A stretch of DNA of 64,000 nucleotides, taken from positions 27,076,535 to 27,140,534 of the forward strand of contig OY783203.1 in NCBI GenBank assembly GCA_963678705.1. Reading direction: 5' to 3'. A model generated the notes under the pieces. The model was given only the letters and a program-made list of their open reading frames with translations. It made no database searches and had not been told where the DNA came from. A program made the translations under genes and the position numbers. This stretch comes from Panorpa germanica. Lineage: Eukaryota; Arthropoda; Insecta; Mecoptera; Panorpidae. Shown piece after piece: positions 13,135-24,389 of the stretch. Numbering within the stretch: position 1 is the first letter of the stretch; the number at the start of each line of letters is the position of its first letter.

Positions 13135-13140
13135 TTTATT
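13135..13140 (-). terminator. Poly(A) signal of the lipase gene
   Basis: TTTATT on the plus strand is AATAAA on the minus strand, about 42 bp past the lipase stop codon. This is the usual position for the cleavage and polyadenylation signal. Confidence 0.5.
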
Positions 13141-13181
13141 AATTTTAATAAAAATAAAAATCCTAAACTTTAATACAGAAA

Positions 13182-14675
13182 TTATTGACAATATTCTTCC
13201 CTAAATTCTGTAGGCCTGGGTCCCAAAATAACTGACTCTGTTGAACAAAGACGAACACTGCCTTCGCTGTCCAATGATTCAACTGTTATATAATCAATGT
13301 ACATTTCAGATGTGCGTCCAAAAATTTTGGGAAGAATATTCAGTTTGCCAGGTTGGTATATAAAGCCAACAACCGCTTCGGTTGGAAGGCCAACATTCAC
13401 ACTATCAACGAAGTAGGAATGGAGTGATCCCGGTTCATAAGTCTTAGGTTTTTCAGATAAGTATATTTTCCTTGTTTCCGTAACATTGTCGTCTGAGGAA
13501 AGCTTTACCCATAGACGTCCAAATTCTGCTTTGTGATCCATACTTTGTCTTGAGCTTGAGATGCTGACTGCTATGCGATAATGAGTGTTGCAGATAGTTC
13601 TATTAGCATTCAAGTAAAGATAGGACTTGAAGGATTTATTAGGATCCACATGATTACGGCGAACGTGGTGGTTGTAGGCTTGCTTGCTACGAGATAGAAA
13701 GGGTAAACAATAATGTCCGTTCTCTCCACATTTATTGCACTCACCATTCTGAAACCTTTCATAATCTGTACAAGAAATACTTGTTATAGGACATGCGTTG
13801 TCTATGCTTTCAGTGAAGTATTTATAGCTGATCAAATGGCTGCATGATAATGGGCAAGCTACAAGTGGAAGGAATGATTTTAAAGATGGTAATAACGATT
13901 TTGGACAGTCTGGTTGATCAGAGCCTCCATTTGGATAATAATCAACATGCCCATTAGTGTCTGTAGTTCCACAGAAGCCAGCATCAGTGTGGATTGCTTC
14001 AACGTATAAGGCATCAGTCTTACAGAGACGCACAGCACAATCCATACCGTCGAACATAGGTCCTGCAGGATCTAATCCAGTAATTCTTCCTAATTTTAAA
14101 TCAAAGTCTTTTTGTAGTACTTTTCCAGTAATTCCAGACAGATGGGCTCCCAAAGAAAGCCCTATCATATAAACATGATCTAAGTTTCTTAAACCATGCG
14201 CTTCGCTAATATGTGATAATAAATGGGCAGTCATACTTCCAACTAGACGGATATTAGCAACTGCCTGTGCATATGAAGATTTAGATGCCTCACGCCAGTC
14301 AACGACAATCACGCTTCCTGAGTACGAATTGTTTCTGTTTAAGAGTCGTTCCATCAAACTATCCATCGATACCTTCGCTCCAGACTCTACGTATCCTTCA
14401 GTTATCACATATATATTTTCATCTCGATTAATTTCAGCTTCTGAGATAGTAGTTGGTCTATTTATATCCAGTAGTTTTCCAACATTCGGTTCATCTTTCG
14501 TGTATAACATGAACGTTACCTTCATTTCTTCTGGTGTTTGTGGTAATAGAGCGACTGAACGCTCTGACCATGGATACGAATTACTGAAGCATCCGTAGAG
14601 TGGAAAACACTTTTCATCATTGGATGCTACCACCAATACTTTTAGCAGAAGTATCACTTTTATTATTTTTAACAT
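13182..14675 (-). CDS. Secreted lipase, pancreatic lipase / phospholipase A1 superfamily
   Basis: Intact single-exon frame of 497 residues for a secreted alpha/beta-hydrolase expected to cut ester bonds of triglycerides, galactolipids or phospholipids. Residues 1-17 form a signal peptide (MLKIIKVILLLKVLVVA). The fold markers follow in order: the strand SVIVVDW (121-127), the nucleophile elbow G172-L-S174-L-G176, the acid in GLDPAGPMF (Asp202), the HVDYYPNGG motif (243-251), a lid between Cys257 and Cys278 of about 20 residues, and the catalytic His280 in CSHLISYKYF. The region from about 365 to 497 (HYRIAVSISSS onward) resembles the PLAT domain of classical lipases. The lid is close in length to that of true lipases and longer than in phospholipase A1 forms, which favours lipase activity; this is inference. 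Absence of introns is notable. The start is the first ATG, directly before the signal peptide, 77 bp from the predicted transcription start. Confidence 0.93.
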   Translation of the reverse strand: MLKIIKVILLLKVLVVASNDEKCFPLYGCFSNSYPWSERSVALLPQTPEEMKVTFMLYTKDEPNVGKLLDINRPTTISEAEINRDENIYVITEGYVESGAKVSMDSLMERLLNRNNSYSGSVIVVDWREASKSSYAQAVANIRLVGSMTAHLLSHISEAHGLRNLDHVYMIGLSLGAHLSGITGKVLQKDFDLKLGRITGLDPAGPMFDGMDCAVRLCKTDALYVEAIHTDAGFCGTTDTNGHVDYYPNGGSDQPDCPKSLLPSLKSFLPLVACPLSCSHLISYKYFTESIDNACPITSISCTDYERFQNGECNKCGENGHYCLPFLSRSKQAYNHHVRRNHVDPNKSFKSYLYLNANRTICNTHYRIAVSISSSRQSMDHKAEFGRLWVKLSSDDNVTETRKIYLSEKPKTYEPGSLHSYFVDSVNVGLPTEAVVGFIYQPGKLNILPKIFGRTSEMYIDYITVESLDSEGSVRLCSTESVILGPRPTEFREEYCQ

Positions 14676-14749
14676 TTTCGTTGAGTATTCTTACTTTTCC
14701 TCAACGAATATTAAGCACTTTGAAGATGTTTTACTCGATGTACTATAAT

Positions 14750-14783
14750 AATGATCGGCACTGTGAGGAGATCAGTTTATATA
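14750..14783 (-). promoter_or_regulatory. Core promoter of the lipase gene (TATA plus initiator)
   Basis: On the minus strand TATATAAA (14776-14783) is followed by the initiator-like TCATT (14750-14754). The first T of the TATA box is about 31 bp upstream of the A in TCA, the canonical spacing for arthropod RNA polymerase II promoters. This predicts transcription from about 14752 and a 77-nt leader. Confidence 0.55.
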
Positions 14784-14789
14784 TCATTC

Positions 14790-16313
14790 TAAAATATTCA
14801 AATCAGCAAAATAAATGAAATGTTATTTTATCAATTGATCCCTAGTAACTGTTATCAATCATCTGATTTCTACTTTGTACTTTGTGATTATGTGCAATGT
14901 TAGGTTTGTTGACTTCAACTTTAAAAGTGTGCAGTTTATTAGAAATTTTAAAATTACGTATTGTAGTCAGAGGCGAACTCGGAAATAGGCAAATGGGAAG
15001 ATTTTAGGGAATAAGTCCTTTAGAATCCAGTTCAGGGCCGCTTTCAGTATCTGCAAGCCGCTAAGCTGAACCTCTTGGTTTCTAATCACTTAATTTCTTT
15101 ATTTCATTAATGAATATCTCATCTTCTACGAAGCCATGCCAATATTTCATTGGCATATAACAAGGTTTTAATAATTCCCCTTCTTACTCTTGCTTATTTC
15201 GGCCTAATTAAATTAGTTATTTCGCATCCGTCGAAGTCGCAGAATACTTCAGCTCTTCAGATCTCTCACATGGAATGGAATTATAGAAAATGAGTGAGAA
15301 TTTATATAATATTCCAAGGTATTGCGACGACAAGTAAGATTGTTACCTAACAAATGTTCAAGAAGTTAAAAGTAACAAATATATAACTGTTGTTTATATT
15401 CTGTCTTGCTCTAGCACTGTCCCGTCGATTTATCATCAAAAGTTTTCTGACGTAATACAGTCTTGGGTTGAATTGTCAGTAAAATATGCTGTAAGGGTGA
15501 CTAGTCACAAAGTTAGTGGGTATAACATTTAGGGGTGTAGGTGTTTGCTTGAAAATAATGAGACTTGACAAAATAACCCTCAATTTAACATTCGCACTTC
15601 AACATTTTAATTCAAAGAAACTTTCTGCAAACATTATTAAACATTACACAGTACGAACTTGTTAAATGTTACGTTGAAAACTGAATAAGTCGACTGCTTT
15701 GTGAAATCTGAATACAATGGAATTGCCGTCTGTAACGATAAGGACCAATTGAAGTTTATTAATTCTTCAATTAATAAAAGCAGGTATCAAAAGTTTATTA
15801 GATATTTTACTTAAGTTAATTATTGAATTGATACTAGCTACTTGAAAGTTTTGTAGCGTAAAAAATGTACTGAAGAAAGGCATCTCCTCTGCTCATAATT
15901 GTTAATATAAGACAGGTCGACACGTTTTTCAATAGAAGGCGGCCCTGTTTACTTGATATTATTCGCATCTGTCTCATTCGCCTACAAACGTGACTTTATA
16001 CTAATAAATAATCAAAACCAAAATCTATTTTTACGTAAGTAGAACGTAGTATTTATAACAAAACACTATATGCACAATGTACATACGAGTATATCGATCG
16101 ATTTTGTTAATTGTAAACACTTGACATTAGAAAATAGCTTAAAATCTGTCCCAAATCTTTCTTTGTTTACGCTAGTAGAATTTCCTTTTGAACAGAGGTG
16201 GACAAAGATCGGTTTACCTACATAAGGAATGTAGTATTGCTGTCTCTCATGAGGGCCCATAGTTTACTAACTGTTGAAAATAATCCCTAAATAGTAAATA
16301 ATCTGTGTTGCTG
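14790..16313. other. No gene recognised
   Basis: Intergenic AT-rich DNA upstream of the lipase. No domain-bearing frames or clear repeats were seen. Confidence 0.4.
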
Positions 16314-16435
16314 CACTGTAAAAAAAAATGGTCTGTAAGAAAATGCTTTAATTTTTATTATTTGTGCGCTATTCTTTTTCGCTGTGTAGCCTAAGGAAGA
16401 GGCATCTAAATCATTTTTTCAACCAATTCACAGTG
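16314..16435. mobile_element. MITE, CACTGTAAAAAA-ended family, copy 3
   Basis: Begins CACTGTAAAAAAAAATGGTC and ends CCAATTCACAGTG. The right half (GCGCTATTCTTTTTCGC, then GCCTAAG) matches copy 2. At 122 bp it is the shortest copy and lacks the conserved internal core. Confidence 0.55.
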
Positions 16436-16499
16436 TGAATAGATTGAAATATAAAACAAATTAAGTCTCTGCCAAATTTTCTGCGGGCATCCAGCTTTT

Positions 16500-16985
16500 A
16501 ATATTAATCCACATTTATTAATTTAATGTGCGTGTCATTAGACTTTACGTTTTTTCAATATTAAATTAATTTTAATTACCAACTTAAACTTAAAACCATT
16601 CTAACATTTTTAATAATTCCAACGGAAATGTTTAATTCTTTTTTACTCTTGTTCCTATATTTTCTTGCTCTTTAGTCATCATTGTTTCTCTTCCTTTACT
16701 ATTTCTTCTCGGCTCTCTCCCTTCACTATTTCTAATTCCTTTACTATCTTCTTCTTGGCTTTATCTCCGCCTCTCTTAACTCTTCCTTATACTCTACTCT
16801 TCCCTATACTCTACTCTTCCTTATGCTCTACTCTTCCTTCTCTCTATCTCCGCCATCCACCGCTTCCCTTTACTGCCTCCTTAATAGCTGCACAATCATC
16901 TTTTCACTTTTTCCTCTTTTCTCACATGAACACTTGGATTAACCCACATTTTTACATCCAGATGGATTAGGTTTAAGTAAAAAGG
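16500..16985. repeat. Pyrimidine-rich tract with 17-bp tandem repeat
   Basis: The plus strand is strongly C/T-biased from about 16640 to 16930. At 16779-16837 a 17-bp unit (ACTCTTCCTTATACTCT) repeats three times plus a half copy, with single-base variants. An open frame of 101 codons across it is low-complexity Ser/Leu/Phe/Pro and is a by-product of the composition. Confidence 0.6.
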
Positions 16986-17707
16986 TAAGTATCTACAGGG
17001 TGTGTGTGTGCGTCGAGCACTACGGTTTTTAATGATATCTGTATGATTATTATTATAAATGTGTTATCGTCGGTATTTTCACCGAGATTTGTTCGAAGAG
17101 CAACTCTATTTCAGTTAGCAGATCTCAGTTTCCTTCTGTTCCATGTTTGATACGATAAATCCAATGCGTATGATGCATTCTGTGTATCATATTCACGGTC
17201 TGAATTTCGAACATGTATTCATTATAATTACTATTACATTACCATTATGGTTATATGAAACTGACATTTTAATTTAATATTCTGTAAAATTATTTGCCAT
17301 ATCAAATAAAATTGACTACAATTTATTGGAATACTCGTATCATACCATACACTCATATGTAACAATCTAAAACATACGTACCCATTCGAAATGAATTAAT
17401 CATGTGACAGTTAAAGCTGCTGTGACGTTTTGTGACCCGTGACGTATGTCGATTGTTGTACCGTTACTCACTTCACATCTATGCGTGGTAATCAATCACT
17501 TTGGATAGTTTGTTAAAAAACATTTTGTTGGTAAATTAAAGCCTCGGCTTTAGACGTTAATTAACATCCAAATGGTTTTGTTGGTCCTGCTGCCGGTTGC
17601 TGCAAAAAAAGGCAAACACACTGGTGCTAATATGCCATAATGTCATCTATATTCAAATATAATACTCACAAACTAAGTCAATTTTAATTGTTTAATTTGA
17701 TATATAT

Positions 17708-17970
17708 ATTTTTTTTTTATTTAACGTCGGCCTATTTCCGATGCTGAGTCCTATCACCGACGACCTCCTTCAATGTTGGCAGTATTTATGGTGTCGTGGC
17801 CTCATATATGTGGGCTACACCACTGCCTAATAACTGTATGATTATGTATGACCATAATCAATATAAGTTCATAATAACCAAACCCAGAAAATATATATCT
17901 GGTCCGGGGATCGAACCCGAAGACACAGCAGTCGGCGTCAAGCATCAATGCTCTCGCCCACTGTGTCGTC
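17708..17970 (-). mobile_element. tRNA-derived SINE, copy 1 (fullest)
   Basis: Read on the minus strand, the element starts GACGACACAGTGGGCGAGAG, an A-box-like RNA polymerase III promoter, followed by the B box GGGTTCGATCCCCGG. A unique body of about 190 bp follows and the element ends in a poly(A) run (poly(T) at 17709-17718 on plus). Head, body and tail are those of a tRNA-derived SINE. Partial copies lie at 21625-21780, 56900-56980 and 59900-60070. Confidence 0.75.
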
Positions 17971-17987
17971 GATATATATATATTGAT

Positions 17988-18290
17988 TTGTAAAGAAATT
18001 ATATTTCTTTAGTTGGTAATACAGACCATATAACAACTGCATTCTGGTCAGATGAGCTATCGGTATATGTTAGTTGATATTTTAAACTCACAGAACTCAC
18101 TGCGTATAATGTTAAGTTATTATAAAATTAAATAAAAAGGAATTGACAATTTGAATAATAAACTATAAATGCCGTTTCTTTGATTTCAGATAAGGTAGTA
18201 TGATTTAAGTTAACCGGTGTAATTATTTGCACTTTGATTTCAGAAGCAACACATAAGTTTGATTAAAAATTTGCAATTGCTAAAATGCAA
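17988..18290. repeat. Dispersed repeat, uninterrupted copy
   Basis: About 300 bp that reappears at 37982-38570, where the copy is split by another element. Shared blocks include AGAAATTATATTTCTTTAGT, CACAGAACTCACT, AGGAATTGACAATTT and GATTTCAGAAGCAACACATA. No ends, coding capacity or family could be assigned. Confidence 0.6.
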
Positions 18291-18299
18291 AGCCTTAAG

Positions 18300-19429
18300 G
18301 AATCGATAGTAAGGGGACACCATTTAGAAAATTTTGAGCCATACATGTCGATTCGATGTTTTTTCGTTTATTTAATTAAATGCTAAATATAGCTAAACGT
18401 TTAATAATCAGCGGTGTGGTACATATATAAGAGACCTTGACACCATAAATATTAAAACACAATTAATATCAGAAGAAGTTCATAAGTGATACCAGTAATA
18501 AAAACAAGCCTCCGTTACATAAAAGTTAAACAAACCGTCTTTCCATTCGCCGAAAAGTAGTATTTAATTTGAGGGTTAAATACTATTGAATAAATAATTA
18601 TTTAGATAATTAGATAATTATTTTTAATGCACAAGGATCACTGTTTAAGTGATAAAACCACTTTCCTTTGATTAATAATTAATGAATGTTTGGAGAGGGA
18701 ATAAAGATTGTTTGAGTGGAGAAATTTAATATCCAAGTCCACCAGGAGTTACTACAGTCAGCGTATGACCAGTATACAAAGCGTATGGCCCCGGCCACAG
18801 GCCTCAGGCCCCAGGGGATCGTCCATTGTTCCATGGAGAATATTTCGTTAACAGGAAATCACCTCCACCGGAGCGGGTGATACGACCGTACCAACATACA
18901 AATACAACTAGTGTAGGTGTTAGTGAGATTTTCACAGGGTTTTCTATTCAATTAATATTTGACTAGACGCACACTTAAGACGACACTGTCTTTATGGAAC
19001 AAAAGCTCATGATGTACAACCCTATAAACATAATATCGTATCGCTGTAATGTCGAATAGTCTGATTGCGATTTGAGTAAGATTTTTCGAAGCACGTTCTA
19101 AACCACAGGTAGAAAATATATTTGGGTACGTTTAGGAAAAGAAATTTCGCATTTTAAAGCTTTTTCTTCTGAAACTTTCGCCTCCGTTTTTGTTCCAAAA
19201 CGCCTTCGAAACGGATACTATTTTTTGTTATTGTCCATAATTCACCCTATATCGACCAAATGTCGAGTCCTATACTAAGTCGAGTTCTAGAACATTGTAT
19301 TCGAATTTCGTACGCTCCGGATCCAAATTATTTGTTGGGAAATAGAAACTACTTTGTCTTCCACTAAACACAATTACTCGAATTTAAGGTTTATCTAACA
19401 TAACAAAAGTTACCTGTTTCGTAAAAAAT
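18300..19429. other. No gene recognised
   Basis: AT-rich DNA with a GC-richer block at about 18775-18850 (GGCCCCGGCCACAGGCCTCA). No protein domain was seen. Confidence 0.35.
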
Positions 19430-20500
19430 ATTTCCAAATATATAACATTATTTAATTATTCGATATACCTACACCTTTTGTTTTGAATCTTATAAAAACA
19501 CTATTGCACTTTCGTATATTTGTTCTGGTGCTTCTAATATAGTAAAGACATGTACAAATTACTACGTAATATACATTATACCATTTTTTGTTAAAAAATA
19601 GGCACAATTTATGCTTAAAGTTGACCAATAAATGTGTTTTCATTTATAAATGGAACAATGTCATATTATTTCTAACCTCAAATTTGAAATTTTTACGTTA
19701 ACCATTAATATTGTCTTTTCTTAGATAAAAAATGGTATAAAGTATTGTTGTAAGTACGCATATGTCGCACTTACCTTTAATTTTAATAATATTAAATGTT
19801 AATTATTACATAAGAATTATATTATGTCAACAGTTTTTGTATTAGTATTAATATTGTAATGAATAATTGTTTAAGTTTAGCGCTTATAAATATTGTCTCT
19901 GGTCTGTGGAGATTTATATTGTTTTAATACTGGTAACCCAGTATTGGCGTATTGTGATGTGAAATAAATCATTATATATTAAACTGTACGAGACTCAGAG
20001 CAAGCATTACGTATTGTAACTTCGTTCGTGCAATTACTCCAATTGTAACATCTAAGTATTCAACTGTAAGCACGCTTTAACTATTAATCAAATTATAACA
20101 CTAGAATTACATTTTGTTTTATATCTGGCATCTTTATTAATCTAATAAAATACTATTGTAATTAAGTATGCAGATATAATATTACAACGAATAAATGATA
20201 TATTTTAATAAAAGTGTTTGTATTAATAGTAATTAAAAGATACTAATTGTTCAAATTGTTGAAGAATCTACTACCAGAAACTAGCATCCCTGCAGAATGT
20301 ACTAGCAAGCTGAGTAATCTCCTTCCAGAACGACAATCCGACTCCATTTTACAACAGTATATTACGTAAAATTTGTACATGTTTTTAGTATACAACAAAT
20401 GCCATAAAACATACAGAAATGCAGTAGTTTTTTTATAAGATTCAAAACAAAAGGTGTAGCTATATCGAATAATTACCCAACATTATTTGTTCCTAGAAAA
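19430..20500. mobile_element. Foldback-type element with long inverted arms
   Basis: The left arm (about 19430-19590) and right arm (about 20355-20500) are reverse complements over roughly 140 bp with moderate divergence, for example TTATAAGATTCAAAACAAAA followed by GGTGTAG(C/G)TATATCGAATAATT. About 770 bp of AT-rich non-coding sequence separates them. This is a non-autonomous DNA transposon or an old inverted duplication. Confidence 0.55.
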
Positions 20501-20509
20501 ATAATCTAC

Positions 20510-21109
20510 CTTCTTGTTCATTACATTATCATAAAACTTCTTAAGCCCTTTCTAAAATTAATAAAATGTTAAGAAGCTTTTAAGGATTAAATAGTAATAA
20601 AGTGTTTTTATTTATTTCCTTCATTAATATTTTAAACACTGATATATACCCATCAGAATACGCTGAAGCTCTAAAAAATTATGGGCACAAAATTATCATC
20701 TTCAGTTCTATCAAAATGTATTCTAAACACAGTGCTCATAGAAAACCATAGAAAATATGTTCAAATAGTGTAATTTTCTAACACTAGCGCCCCCAGGGTT
20801 AACTTTAACATATGATGATAGACTGATATCACTATAGATCTTGTTTTCGTTGCGTGATAAACCGGCAGTTAATTTGAAGCCGTAAGCCGTGGGCTGTGGG
20901 CTTTAGGCCGTAACCTTACTTTATCCAGGTACGGTACGGGGTGGTGTGGTCTCCAGTCGGTACTCGGTACATGGTACTGGTCCGTACCAACCTCCAGCTG
21001 TGTTCTCGATTCCAAACTGCTGCTTTAAATCGGTAAAATGTCAAGATACTTGTAGTTACTTTAGTTCAGTGGCGGATTTACTTAACCCTACTATGCCAAA
21101 CTAATAAAC
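20510..21109. other. No gene recognised
   Basis: AT-rich DNA with a degenerate GC-richer tandem (GCCGTAAGCCGTGGGCTGTG) at about 20879-20915. Confidence 0.35.
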
Positions 21110-21350
21110 CGGTGCGTTCAACATGGTATGGACTTTGTCACGAATGCACCATGGTTTGTACCTAATAACATAATACATCCGGATCTAGACATACCCACAA
21201 TTAATGAAGAAATAGTGCTTAGAATCAAAGCATACAAAGAGAGAATACTTGAACATCCTAACAATTTGGCCAGCTGTCTAATGTTAAATAATTTCGTATT
21301 ACGCAGACTAAAAAAGAAAGCACCTCAGGACCTATTAACCAACTAATCAG
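21110..21350 (+). pseudogene. Jockey-like LINE, C-terminal fragment
   Basis: The open frame at 21128-21346 encodes TNAPWFVPNNIIHPDLDIPT followed by NEEI, then HPNNLA and RRLKKKAPQDLL. This is the conserved C-terminal tail that follows the reverse transcriptase in Jockey-type elements. It ends in a normal stop. No upstream polymerase is present, so this is a 5'-truncated remnant. Confidence 0.7.
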
Positions 21351-21624
21351 AATCTAGGATCTATTGAAATTGAGGGATTGAGTCGTTGGGCACATCCCGC
21401 GCAAGACACTTTATTACTTTTACATACCTATCATTGACTATCCTCTAATCAGGACGGATTATAATAATCTATAGAAAAAAAATGTTGGAAGAGATTGAAT
21501 ATTTATTAGACTTCGCTAGACACTGTGACATATATTCAAAGGTTATTTAACATAAAAAAGATTACTTGTTTGGAGTCACCTACAAGTTACGCCACTCAAC
21601 CCCCTCTCTTGTCCATTGTAGACC

Positions 21625-21780
21625 CCTTTTGATATTGATGTCGTTGCCTCATTATGTGGTCTATACCACTGCCAAATAAGTTTATGCTTATTAACCAAAC
21701 CCAGAAGAAAATAACTTTGTTCCGGGGATCCAACCTAAAGACACAGCAATCAACGTCAAGCTCTCGCCCACTGTGTCGTA
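21625..21780 (-). mobile_element. tRNA-derived SINE, copy 2
   Basis: Minus-strand copy with the A-box region CACAGTGGGCGAGAGC and a decayed B box (GGTTGGATCCCCGG), followed by the start of the SINE body. It is about 155 bp long and lacks the poly(A) end. Confidence 0.6.
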
Positions 21781-21789
21781 AAGACTTTT

Positions 21790-22653
21790 TTAAGGATTCT
21801 TAAGCATTCTTTAAAGATTGTAGAAGCCTAAGCACAACCATTTAAGGATTAGAGATTTTTAAAATAGCTATAAAATAAGAAAGTACTTTTTAATGGGGAT
21901 GCTCTTAGCATACAACGCGTTTAAAATAGCTGCATTACAAAGACTGTCCACTTTATAATAAAGCTGCAGTAAAATGTTAGATGTTTCTTAAAATTAGCAT
22001 ATTCTCAGAGCATTAGAAAGTGATCTTAAAGGGGTTTTGTGTTGTGTTTCGTTAATTTCAAGTGATTTAGTAATCAATATTACTTGAACTGAATATCTTA
22101 AATTCTGAATATAAATTGTGAAAACTAAATTCGACACTGCTTCAGTATTTCAACTTTGTTGTACATATAATCTATAAATATAGTTTGATTTTTTATTATA
22201 CTGTGTTTCTGTATACATATAACAAAACCATGTTGTTTCAGAATAACTGCAATATAAAATAAAAAAACATTTTTGATCATTTTGAGAAACAACATAATAT
22301 CGACCAAATGATCGCCTCTAGCTGCCCATTTTTGAGAACTGTCACTTTGGCGTTTAAAATTTGACGTATGTAGTCTACAAATGTTTAATTAGAGAAAATA
22401 ATTGGACGCTTTTTTCAGGATTTCTATGTGAAACTGTTAATTAATTTCGATAAAAACCGAATGTGAAATCAAGGATTTACGAAATATTTTTAATAAGGTC
22501 TGTTACAATAGGAGCAGGATTATTCTCAATTTACAGTCGGTTTGCTTAAGTGTCACGAGAAGTTTTGCTTGATAGAAGATGATATCAGTCATGGAACCGT
22601 CCACTTGTTGTTGACAAAACGATTAATAATCAAACACATTACTGTGATACTTA
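21790..22653. other. No gene recognised
   Basis: AT-rich DNA without a recognisable frame or repeat. Confidence 0.35.
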
Positions 22654-23455
22654 CCCAGTAAACATTTTGGAGTAAATTCTACTTAATTTCTATTACATAT
22701 CATGAATTTTTTGTCTAGAACGTGTTCGTTTTCTATTCAGTCGTTCATAGGAAAGGCCCTTTTTATGAGCTACAGACATTGCAACGACGGTTCACTGCTG
22801 AATTAAAAGCGGAGTCGGTTTATGATTTATGACCGGAGTTATAAACTTGAAACTAGCAGGGGTATAAAACTTAATTGAATTCTACATTTTAGAGTCTGCA
22901 AAATATAAATATTTAAATGAAGAAATAAATAGATGTAATCTTTAGTATGGATCGTGATTTTTTTAATGAATATTATTCATCTTCAACAATACTCGTTATA
23001 TTAGTTTTTTACATTGTTTTGGTGATTCAAAAATCCACGATCGGCAGGTCTGCGTTAGGTTTAAAACCTCTGTCTTAGCATCGTATAGGTCATAAACTTT
23101 ACACTAGCAAGGATGGCAGGGGTATAAAACTTAATGGAATTTTACTTATTAAAGTCTGCAAAATATAAATATTTAAATGAAGAAATAAATAGATGTAATC
23201 TTTAGTACGGATCGTGATTTTTTTAATGAATATTATTCATCTTCAACAATACTCGTCATATTAGTTTTTTACATTGTTTTGGTGATTCAAAAATCCACGA
23301 TCGGCAGGTCTGCGTTAGGTTTAAAACCTCTGTCTTACCATCGCTAGGTACTATCTTCGTTTATATACATTCTATTCGGGGATTGAGGGAGATAGCGTCT
23401 GTCTATTACCGTTAAAGAAATATTTGTTGAAAAAGGATAGCATATACTTTACATA
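22654..23455 (+). mobile_element. CCCAGTAAAC-ended repeat, left half with internal duplication
   Basis: Starts CCCAGTAAACATTTTGGAGT and matches the left half of the full element at 47844-48866 up to about 23455 (GGATAGCATATACTTTA). A 260-bp segment is present twice in tandem: GGTATAAAAC recurs at 22861 and 23121, and GATCGGCAGGTCTGCGTTAG recurs likewise. The other element has this segment once. The right terminus is missing. Confidence 0.65.
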
Positions 23456-24389
23456 TAGACTTTAGCATGTACACTACAAAATATATTTTGTAAAAATATA
23501 ATTTCGTTCTTTCCAAGTTAAAACCGTTACCGATATTTAAACTAGATTCTTCGTTTATATCGGCTTATTGCCATCTTTAGCAGATGCATGATAGATCGTC
23601 CATATTATCCATATGGGTAGGGTTGAGGTTCATTTCGACCAGAATGGCATACACAATTAGGTAGGTATGTATCTGAATATTAAAACAAACGAAGGTCTAT
23701 CTTCTTGCTGCTATCTCCACCACCAAACCATTATTATATCGACTATTGATTAATCTATATGATAGACCTTGTTCATGCGGTGAAGGTAAGTACCACCCCC
23801 TCAAATCCACAAGCCTCCAAACCTCCTCAACCCCTATTCAGCAACTGAACGACATATTGGTTAGTCAATTGATTATAATTCTCTATATCTGGAATACAGA
23901 AATTCTCAATGGAGTGGGTAAGAGGTTAAAGGTAACCTGACTCACGAGGCACAGCATGACCAGTAACTTATGGCTTCATTGGTTATTGGCTTCTTATCCG
24001 CATCCACATACACTGCCAACTGGTAACTGGTAACTACCAACGAGTACAGTGGAAATGTGCTTGTGATGGTTTAGAGTTCAGTTATGTCAGCGGATATCAA
24101 ACTATGCTTTTCCTATATATGAATATAGTATTCTGATATATTTGCGTCAAAGCATTTTAAACTTTTTTTTTTTTTTTTTATTTCTCCTATTGTTTCAGCA
24201 ATCTGCTTAAGTAGGCAATAAGCTTCTTACATGATTAATTAATTAAGACATGTAAGAGAAACATTCCAGTGAATGCTCTCTTGATTTTATAAACTTAAAC
24301 TCTTAAATTTATAATTAGGCTTATTTATGACAAAACGTGACTACATTTTCAAAATGAAATTTCGTAATTTATACTCAGTTAAGAGATAT
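23456..24389. other. No gene recognised
   Basis: AT-rich DNA with a long poly(T) run near 24163-24180 and a small tandem (AACTGGTAACTGGTAACTAC) near 24018-24038. Confidence 0.35.

Noticed and set aside
16665-16970. 101-codon frame rich in Ser, Leu, Phe and Pro
   Set aside because: Produced by the pyrimidine-rich tract and its 17-bp tandem repeat; low complexity throughout.
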